Shown piece by piece: positions 57,709-64,000 of a stretch of DNA of 64,000 bases; position 1 is the first letter of the stretch, and each line of letters starts with the position of its first letter. A model generated the notes under the pieces. That model searched no databases. It was given only the letters and a program-made list of their open reading frames with translations, and was not told where the DNA came from. Both the position numbers and the translations under genes were made by a program. The stretch is taken from positions 1-64,000 of the forward strand of contig NZ_PVEN01000004.1 of the NCBI RefSeq assembly GCF_002973525.1, given 5' to 3'. The DNA is from Paraburkholderia sp. BL21I4N1 (GTDB taxonomy: Bacteria > Pseudomonadota > Gammaproteobacteria > Burkholderiales > Burkholderiaceae).

Positions 57709-60700
57709 TGCCCGATCTGATCGTTCCGAATTCCGATACCTCGTTCTCCGGCCCGGTCACGCCGCAAGCACCGGCAGCACCGACGCCGTCACCCGCATCG
57801 GCCTATCTCGCCAGCACCGCGCAAACCGCACAGAGCAATATCGCGCTCGCGGTCGGCGCGAACCCCGATTACGAAGCCGAGATGCAGCGCCTCGCGCAGC
57901 AGACCGGCACGCCGGTCGACAGCGTCAAAGCGTTCCCCGACGCCGTGAAACAGAGGGCCGCAGTCTCGAGTATCGATTTTCAGAACCTCGCGAAGCAATT
58001 CCCCACCACCGCGGCGTTCTACCAGTCGCAGAACAACGCGAAGATCGCGCACGACGACGTGCCGGGCATGCAGGCCGTTGAGCAGGCTACGGCGAACCTC
58101 GGCCCCGCCGGCAATACTGTGCCGCTCGCACCGGGCACCACGGGCTATTTCCAGCCGGACAACAGCCCGTTGCCGTTGCGCGAACGCCTGCTGAATTGGG
58201 GCCGCAATCTGCTCGGCATGGGTGACGCCGTGCCGACGGGCAATGCACAGGATGCCGGCAGCGCTCAGGCGTTTATCCAGAATTACGCGAGGCAGAACGG
58301 CATGACCGTCGGGCAAGAGCGCGACGCGGTAGGCGGCGCATCCGAGATCCCGACGCAGTTCGCGCAAGGCTTTGAAAACGCGTTCACTGCCGGCCTCGCG
58401 CCGGACGCGAGCGGCCCGGCTCAAACGACAGCCGGTCAGGTCGCAAGCGGCGCGGGCAACCTGGCGGGTTTCGTTGCGGGTGCGCCGCTGAAACTCGCTG
58501 CGGGCGCAGTCGAGAAAATCGGCGGTTCGTTGCTGGAACACGTAGCGGGCGAATCGTTCGTGAAAGCTGCGGCAAAAGACGTCGTTGGTCAGGCGTCGAC
58601 GCTGGGGCTTGCCAGCGCGATCACCGCGACGGGTGACGCGCTCAACCAGAATAGCCCTGAAGCGGCGCTGACGACACTCGGCATGCAGGGCTTGCACGGC
58701 GCCGAAATGGGCGCTGTGTTCGGCGCGGCCGGGCGTGTGCTGCCCGACGCGACGATCGCGCAGACACTCGCGCGCGTGGCCGGCGTGAACGTCGCGATGG
58801 ACGCCATTCAGGGGACGACGCCGTGGGATGATCGGAGCACCGCGCAGAAGGTCATGGACTACGGCCTCAATTCCGTGTTCTCGCTGCACGGCGCGGGCCG
58901 CGCCACAGGCGCGTGGATGACGGACGCCGCCAAGGCTGACGTGGCAATGGGCGATGCGCAAACGCTTTCAGATCTGGCGACGTCGGCTGCGAACTCGAAG
59001 CTGCGCCCGCGCGACCCGCAGGCGTTCAAGGACTTCGTTGCCACGGCAAACGCCGACGGCCCGGTGCAGAATATTTATGTGGACGGCGCCACACTCGCGA
59101 ACGCGCTCAACCAGTCGGGCGTAAAGATCGGCGATGTCGAATCGACCATGCCGCGCGTCGCGCAGCAGTTGCCCGAAGCGCTTGCCACGGGTGGCGACGT
59201 GTCGATCCCGGTAGAGGATTTCGCCACACACATCGCTGGCGGCCCGCTGGGCGACTCGCTCATGCCGCACCTGAAGACCGATCCCGACGGCATGACACAA
59301 CAGCAGGCGCAGGAGTTCTACCAGTCGAGCCGTGACACGTTCCAGCAGGCGTCGGACGCCTCTGCGGCAGACAAGGCAAACGACGACACGGTCGCGCAAT
59401 CCGCGCAGGCGGTGCATGACAATATTCTCGGCCAACTCACCGAGGCGAACCGCTTCCGCCCCGACGTGAACAAGGTGTACGCCGCACTCGTGCGCGACAG
59501 CTACACCGCAGCCGGCGCACGCGCGGGCCTGTCGCCCGAATCGATGTTCGAGCGCTACCCGCTGCAGATCACTGCCGAAGATGCGTCGGGCGCGAACGCC
59601 CTGACGCAGGAAGCGCGCGGCAAACTGTCGTTCGCCGACGACATCACCAGCGCGCCGAGCACGATCACGCTGAACAAGGACGCCGACCTGTCGACGTTCG
59701 TGCACGAACTCGGGCACTTCCATCTGGAAATGCTCAGCCACATGGCGAAAGACAGCTCGCTGCCGGAAGTGTCGAAAGACTTCGAGACGGCCACGAACTG
59801 GATGGGCACGACGCCCGATGCGTGGCGCACGATGCCGCTCGAAGAAAAACGACCGATGCATGAGCAGTTCGCGCGCGGCTTCGAAGCGTACCTGATGGAA
59901 GGGAAAGCGCCGACGCCGGAACTGCAGGGCGTTTTCCAGCGCGTGCGCGCGTGGATGGTGAACGTCTACAAGTCGCTGCAGAACCTGCACGTGCAGCTGT
60001 CTCCCGAAGTGCGCGGCGTGTTCGACCGCATGCTCGCTTCGAATGACGCGATCCGCGCCGCCGAAGCCGAGCGCGCCTATGCGCCGATGTTCCATAGCGC
60101 CGAAGAAGCCGGCATGACGCCGGAAGAGTTTCAGGCGTACCACGCGCTGGGTAACGAAGCAACGCTCGAAGCATCGGACGAACTGACCGCGCGCACGCTG
60201 CGCGACATGCGTTTCACCGAGATCGCGAAAGATCGTGCGAGCAAGGAAGTGCGTGACGACGTGGCCGCCAAGCGTGCGGCGGTTCGCGAACAGGTAAAGA
60301 CGGACGTCGCCACCGAACCGGTGTACGCCGCGCAGGACTTCATGCTCGGGCAGGCCAATAAGGAAAACCAGATCCCCGCCGATCTCGTGGCCGAGCGCTT
60401 CGGCTTCGCGAACGCCGACGAAATGACGAAGGCGATCGCCGACGCCGAGCCGCGCAAGCAGGTTATCGAGGCGCTGACCGATCAGCGCATGCTTGAGAAG
60501 TACGGCGATATCACGTCCCCGCAGGCGATGAACACCGCGGCGAATCAGGCCATCCACAACGAAGTGCGAACACGCTTTATCGCGACCGAGTACAAGGCGC
60601 TGACGAAAGCGACGGGCGGCGTGCGCGTGCTCGAAAAAGCTGCGAAGGCCGTGGCCGAAACGACGATCGCCAAGGCGCGCGTGCGCGATATCAACGCGTC

Positions 60701-63347
60701 GAAATACGGCGCGGCCGAAGCGCGTGCGGCAAAAGCCGCCGACGCGGCGCGCGTGAAAGGCGACCTTACCGAAGCCGCGCAGCAGAAGCGCAACCAGCTG
60801 CTCAACAACCAGCTCGAAAAGACCGCGCGCGCCGCCGCTACCGAAGTCCTGAAGTCGCTCGACTATCTGAAGAAATTCAATAAGGACAGCGTTCGCGGCA
60901 AGATCGACGTGGATGTGCGCGACCAGATCGACGACATGCTGTCGCGCTTCGACCTGCGCAAGAACCCGACCGATGCGCCGACGCGCCAGCAAATCAACCT
61001 AGAGAAGTGGGTCGAATCACAGACCGCGCTCGGCATGGCGCCGAACGTCTCGCCGGACATGCTCAATCCGACGTTCCGCACGCCGTACCGCGATATGACG
61101 ATGGAACAGTTTCGCGGGCTGACGGACGCCGTAAAGTCGCTGGAGAAGATCGGTCGTGATCGCAAGACGGTGACGATCAACGGTGAAAAAGTTGAAATCG
61201 CGTCCTACGTCATGGAGCATCTGATCCCGAAAATGCAGGCTCGCGGCGAACAGTTCAGCGACGCGGAGATTTTCGACAAGCCTGCCGATCGTAGCAACAA
61301 CCCGTTCAAAATCGCGCTCGACCATATGACGTCGCAGTTGCGTTCGATCAAGGCGCAACTCAAGCCGCAGGAATACAAACGCAACCAGTACGACATGCAC
61401 GAGCTGCTGGGACCGTTCGGCGAGTCTATCTACGAACCGGTGTTTCGCGCCAATTACCACGAAGTCGATATGCTCAAAGGCATGTCGGACGACTTCCAGA
61501 AGATGGCCGATCACCTGGGCCGCGAGTGGCAGGACAGTCTGAAAGACGGCGTGCCGAACACGCGCCTCGGCGACGTGAACAGCACGACCGGAGAACCGTT
61601 GCGCATCAATCGCGGTCGTATGCTCGGTATCGCTTTGCACGTTGGCAATGAATCGAATTTCGACAAACTCACGTCAGGCTGGAAATGGAACCCGCAGGAT
61701 GTGTGGCGTTTCCTGCACGACAACATGAGCGAAAAAGACTGGAAAGCGGTTCAGTCGGTGTGGGACCAGTACGACAAGCACTGGCCGGATATGGTCGCGA
61801 TGAACCAGCGACTTGGCAACACGTCGCCGGAACGCATCGAGCCGCGCGCCTTCCAGACGAAGTTCGGCGAGCAGCGTGGCGGCTATGCCGCGATCAAGTA
61901 CGACCCCCTGCGTTCACGTCGCGGCCAGATCGAATCGGCCGGTCGCGCGATCGATCCCGGCGAAGGCCTGTTTGGCAAATCGTACTATCGGCCCGACACG
62001 ACGACCAACGGTTCGCTCAACGCGCGTAGCCACGGCTATACCGATGTGGTGGACCTCGACTTCCACACGATTCCGCAGGCGATGACCGAATCGATTCACG
62101 ATCTCGCATATCGCGAGACGCTGATCGACGTGCACAAGATCATCACCGACGGCAGTTTCCGGCGACAGTTCCAGAAGACCTACGGGCCTGAAGCGTACCG
62201 GTCGTTGCAGGAGTGGCTGGGCAAGACGGCCAACGCCGACAACCAGGATCGCGAGATCGGCGCGCTCGGCAAGATTCTGCAATACACGCGCACAGGTCTG
62301 GTAATCAACGGCATCGCGTTTCGCATCTCGACCGTGCTCAAGCACGGCGGTTCAGCGGCCATCAAGACGGGGGGCTATTTCACGGGCGGCGGTGAGAAGT
62401 TCCTCGCTTCGCGCTTCGCCGCGATGGGCACGAACTACGCTGCCGAGATCCGCGGCGCGCAGGAGAAATTCCCCGAGATCCGCGCGCGGCTGCTACAGCA
62501 GGATCGCGATTTTCGCGCGATGTCGGCGAACCTGTTCGAGCCCGAGAGCAAGATCAGCAAGGCCGAACGCTTCGGCCACGCCGCTGTTGCGTGGTCGGAC
62601 ATGATGACGGCCGTGCCTACGGCGTGGGCCGCGTATGACCGCGCGGTCACCGTCGGCGTGCCGAAGAACATGGGTGGTACCGGCGCACCGATGACCGAAG
62701 AGCAGGCCGTCGCATACGCGAACAAGGTGGTACGGGAAGCCCACGGCAGCAATATCACGACCGCGCGCTCGATGGTCATCAACAACTCAAGCGAAGCGGT
62801 GAAGATGTTCACGACGCTTTACGGCTTCATGAACAACAGCTACGGGCAGGCGGCCGACATCGCCGACAAGCTGAAAACGGCCGGCATCAGCAACCCGCAG
62901 ACCCTCGCGCGCGGTTTCATGGCGCTGATCGTGCCGGCCATTTGGGCCGGATACCTGACCGAAGGACCGCCGAGCGATAAGGACGGCTGGGCGCACTGGA
63001 TCGCTAAGTCGATCGGCACGGAAGTGGCCGGCATGGTTCCGTTCGTGCGCGACGCTGCGGCGATGGTCGAAGGCTACAGCCACGCGGGCCAGGTCGGCGT
63101 CGAGTCGTTCCTCAATACGATGGTCGGCGCGGGTAAGGACGTCTACCATATGGCGACCGGGCAGCACGCCAACGCCCCGATCAAGGACATTGCCAATGCG
63201 GCCGGTATGGGGCTGCACATTCCGGGGCTCGGTCAGCTTGGCGGATCGGCGCAGTACCTCGCTGACGTGGCGAACGGCAAACAACGACCGCAAGGCCCGC
63301 TTGACGTGGCCGAAGGCGTTGCACTGGGGCGCGCGCCCAAGCACTAG
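57708..63347 (+). CDS. Giant ejected virion protein with HExxH metallopeptidase
   Basis: 1879 residues, the largest gene here and last of the ejection proteins. Residues ~650-790 hold a zinc metallopeptidase-like domain: TFVHELGHFHLEML (HELGH at 666-670) and a third ligand in HEQFARGFEAYLMEGKAP. N-terminal ~170-380 region is Gly/Ala-rich with hydrophobic stretches; 860-1100 is long charged helix; the C-terminal third ends SAQYLADVANGKQRPQGP. Architecture fits polyvalent ejected proteins, which act in the host just after entry (cleaving or blocking defence). Target unknown. Confidence 0.8.
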   Translation: MPDLIVPNSDTSFSGPVTPQAPAAPTPSPASAYLASTAQTAQSNIALAVGANPDYEAEMQRLAQQTGTPVDSVKAFPDAVKQRAAVSSIDFQNLAKQFPTTAAFYQSQNNAKIAHDDVPGMQAVEQATANLGPAGNTVPLAPGTTGYFQPDNSPLPLRERLLNWGRNLLGMGDAVPTGNAQDAGSAQAFIQNYARQNGMTVGQERDAVGGASEIPTQFAQGFENAFTAGLAPDASGPAQTTAGQVASGAGNLAGFVAGAPLKLAAGAVEKIGGSLLEHVAGESFVKAAAKDVVGQASTLGLASAITATGDALNQNSPEAALTTLGMQGLHGAEMGAVFGAAGRVLPDATIAQTLARVAGVNVAMDAIQGTTPWDDRSTAQKVMDYGLNSVFSLHGAGRATGAWMTDAAKADVAMGDAQTLSDLATSAANSKLRPRDPQAFKDFVATANADGPVQNIYVDGATLANALNQSGVKIGDVESTMPRVAQQLPEALATGGDVSIPVEDFATHIAGGPLGDSLMPHLKTDPDGMTQQQAQEFYQSSRDTFQQASDASAADKANDDTVAQSAQAVHDNILGQLTEANRFRPDVNKVYAALVRDSYTAAGARAGLSPESMFERYPLQITAEDASGANALTQEARGKLSFADDITSAPSTITLNKDADLSTFVHELGHFHLEMLSHMAKDSSLPEVSKDFETATNWMGTTPDAWRTMPLEEKRPMHEQFARGFEAYLMEGKAPTPELQGVFQRVRAWMVNVYKSLQNLHVQLSPEVRGVFDRMLASNDAIRAAEAERAYAPMFHSAEEAGMTPEEFQAYHALGNEATLEASDELTARTLRDMRFTEIAKDRASKEVRDDVAAKRAAVREQVKTDVATEPVYAAQDFMLGQANKENQIPADLVAERFGFANADEMTKAIADAEPRKQVIEALTDQRMLEKYGDITSPQAMNTAANQAIHNEVRTRFIATEYKALTKATGGVRVLEKAAKAVAETTIAKARVRDINASKYGAAEARAAKAADAARVKGDLTEAAQQKRNQLLNNQLEKTARAAATEVLKSLDYLKKFNKDSVRGKIDVDVRDQIDDMLSRFDLRKNPTDAPTRQQINLEKWVESQTALGMAPNVSPDMLNPTFRTPYRDMTMEQFRGLTDAVKSLEKIGRDRKTVTINGEKVEIASYVMEHLIPKMQARGEQFSDAEIFDKPADRSNNPFKIALDHMTSQLRSIKAQLKPQEYKRNQYDMHELLGPFGESIYEPVFRANYHEVDMLKGMSDDFQKMADHLGREWQDSLKDGVPNTRLGDVNSTTGEPLRINRGRMLGIALHVGNESNFDKLTSGWKWNPQDVWRFLHDNMSEKDWKAVQSVWDQYDKHWPDMVAMNQRLGNTSPERIEPRAFQTKFGEQRGGYAAIKYDPLRSRRGQIESAGRAIDPGEGLFGKSYYRPDTTTNGSLNARSHGYTDVVDLDFHTIPQAMTESIHDLAYRETLIDVHKIITDGSFRRQFQKTYGPEAYRSLQEWLGKTANADNQDREIGALGKILQYTRTGLVINGIAFRISTVLKHGGSAAIKTGGYFTGGGEKFLASRFAAMGTNYAAEIRGAQEKFPEIRARLLQQDRDFRAMSANLFEPESKISKAERFGHAAVAWSDMMTAVPTAWAAYDRAVTVGVPKNMGGTGAPMTEEQAVAYANKVVREAHGSNITTARSMVINNSSEAVKMFTTLYGFMNNSYGQAADIADKLKTAGISNPQTLARGFMALIVPAIWAGYLTEGPPSDKDGWAHWIAKSIGTEVAGMVPFVRDAAAMVEGYSHAGQVGVESFLNTMVGAGKDVYHMATGQHANAPIKDIANAAGMGLHIPGLGQLGGSAQYLADVANGKQRPQGPLDVAEGVALGRAPKH

Positions 63348-63348
63348 C

Positions 63349-63360
63349 GCGTTCACATAC
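63349..63360 (+). promoter_or_regulatory. Late motif GCGTTCACATAC, copy 3
   Basis: Begins 2 bp after the stop of the giant protein and 48 bp before the tail-fibre start; the longer distance makes room for the ribosome-site hairpin. Confidence 0.5.
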
Positions 63361-63382
63361 CGCGTTGTTTAGCCTCGAAAAT

Positions 63383-63408
63383 CCGTGCAACTTTAAGGGG
63401 TTGCACGG
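63383..63408 (+). promoter_or_regulatory. Hairpin presenting the tail-fibre ribosome binding site
   Basis: Perfect 9-bp arms CCGTGCAAC / GTTGCACGG enclose the loop TTTAAGGG, so the AAGGGG ribosome binding site is at the loop and the ATG follows the stem at once (63409). Confidence 0.6.
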
Positions 63409-64000
63409 ATGACGGTTTCCAGCACAACACGTAAGGCAGGCCCGTTCGCCGGGAATGGCGTCACGACCGGGTTTCCTTTCGGCTTCAAGGTTTTCGCGCG
63501 CAGCGACGTGAAGCTCGTCCGCGTTGACGCAAACGGGGGTGACACTACCCTTATATTGGACTCGGATTATTCCGTCCTGCTGAACGCCGACCAGAACAAC
63601 GCGCCTGGTGGCACGATCACCTATCCGATTACCGGCACGCCGTTGCCGACGGGTTACCAGCTGGTTGTGCTGGGCGATCTGCCGATCGATCAGGAAACCG
63701 ACATCACGAACAGCGGCGGCTTTTATCCCGAAGTCATCGAGGATATGGTCGACCGCGCGACGATCCAGATCCAGCAGGTTGCTGAAGTTGCGAGCCGTGC
63801 GATCGTCTATACCGAAGCGGAAAGCACATCGCCCGTTCTGCCGCCCGCCGCCGTGCGTGCAAATACGGTGCTTGGTTTCGACGCCAGCGGAAACGTTGAA
63901 TTGATGTCGCTGCCGGCGTCTGTCGGCGCGGGCGATCTGAAAAACGAATCGTGGACCGACGGCGTGGATTACACGTCCGGCACGTCGACGTCGGTAACTC
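63409..64000 (+). CDS. Tail fibre protein, N-terminal part (runs off the edge)
   Basis: 197 residues visible. TRKAGPFAGNGVTTGFPFGFKVFARSDVKLVRVDANG, then SDYSVLLNADQNNAPGGTITY and LPIDQETDITNSGGFYPEVIEDMVDRATIQIQQV is the T7-gp17-like N-terminal fibre domain that plugs into the tail, ending in a coiled-coil. The receptor-binding part and, in a BPP-1-type phage, any variable-repeat cassette would lie beyond position 64000. Confidence 0.88.
   Translation, partial: MTVSSTTRKAGPFAGNGVTTGFPFGFKVFARSDVKLVRVDANGGDTTLILDSDYSVLLNADQNNAPGGTITYPITGTPLPTGYQLVVLGDLPIDQETDITNSGGFYPEVIEDMVDRATIQIQQVAEVASRAIVYTEAESTSPVLPPAAVRANTVLGFDASGNVELMSLPASVGAGDLKNESWTDGVDYTSGTSTSVT

Larger units (their letters stand above)
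27276..64000. mobile_element. BPP-1-like podovirus prophage in tRNA-Pro (left part, runs off the edge)
   Basis: A complete-looking left part of a prophage: integrase next to the tRNA 3' end, leftward early operon, CI/Cro switch, rightward replication, packaging, head and T7-type tail genes. Bbp16-like and Bbp19-like proteins, family A polymerase with DUF2815/DUF2800, and tail tubular proteins place it with the Bordetella BPP-1 / Burkholderia BcepC6B group of podoviruses. No visible gene in this part is broken, so it may be inducible. The right end, tail fibre, lysis genes and attR are outside the window. Confidence 0.85.

Noticed and set aside
58968..60992. 674-codon minus-strand frame inside the giant virion gene
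   Set aside because: Arg/His/Val-rich shadow; the opposite strand encodes a continuous recognisable protein.
27276..64000. Phage single-subunit RNA polymerase (T7-type)
   Set aside because: Despite T7-like tail genes, no such gene is present in this part of the prophage; the large early enzyme is a DNA polymerase.
1..64000. rRNA operon, CRISPR-Cas genes or a complete transposon
   Set aside because: None of their signatures was seen on either strand.

Overview
The window is a high-GC chromosomal stretch from a beta-proteobacterium, most likely Paraburkholderia or Burkholderia. This rests on the core genes (undecaprenyl pyrophosphate phosphatase, DUF2288, DUF3309, an NlpD-like LysM/M23 lipoprotein), on codon use, and on a prophage related to the Bordetella phage BPP-1 group. 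The species call is inference.

Layout. (1) 1-18697: the right part of an integrated element or decayed prophage that ends at the 3' end of tRNA-Arg(TCT). It carries cargo lipoproteins (1.3-5.1 kb), a Q-like zinc-binding protein and HTH proteins (5.7-6.9 kb), two tail proteins sharing a glycine-rich tip plus a small protein between them (7.1-11.2 kb), an accessory block with an HNH nuclease (11.4-14.4 kb), an Arc-family repressor with a divergent operon of small genes (14.8-17.6 kb), and a ribbon-helix-helix/YfbU protein. No integrase is visible. (2) 18698-27275: about 8.6 kb of core genome between two tRNA genes whose 3' ends both face outward: uppP, an aldose epimerase, an NlpD-like protein, a pentapeptide-repeat protein, DUF2288, a MATE exporter and several small membrane proteins or lipoproteins. 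(3) 27276-64000: a prophage in tRNA-Pro(TGG), running off the right edge.

Phage logic. A CI-like repressor (38284-38967) and a Cro-like protein (39054-39290) are divergent. Leftward from PL runs a long, tightly overlapping early operon: a hexapeptide-repeat protein, a RecB-like nuclease (DUF2800), a DUF2815 ssDNA-binding protein, a tRNA-like RNA, an HNH nuclease, DNA polymerase A, a VRR-NUC nuclease, a DUF4224 protein and the integrase. Rightward lie a cytosine methyltransferase, a primase/SF3 helicase, a candidate replication origin (paired 8-bp iterons), terminase, portal, Bbp19-like, scaffold, major capsid, Bbp16-like cement, T7-like tail tubular proteins, internal virion proteins with a transglycosylase and an HExxH peptidase, and the start of the tail fibre. 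Lysis genes and any BPP-1-type diversity-generating retroelement would lie beyond the window.

Most interesting: an array of about 31 18-bp repeats in which every difference between units is an amino-acid change; a tRNA-like RNA with a 16-bp acceptor-side stem inside the early operon; seven matching 19-bp operators, two of which cover an internal promoter in front of the nuclease/integrase genes; an 11-bp motif repeated only ahead of three late gene blocks; and an iteron-type inverted repeat beside the helicase gene.
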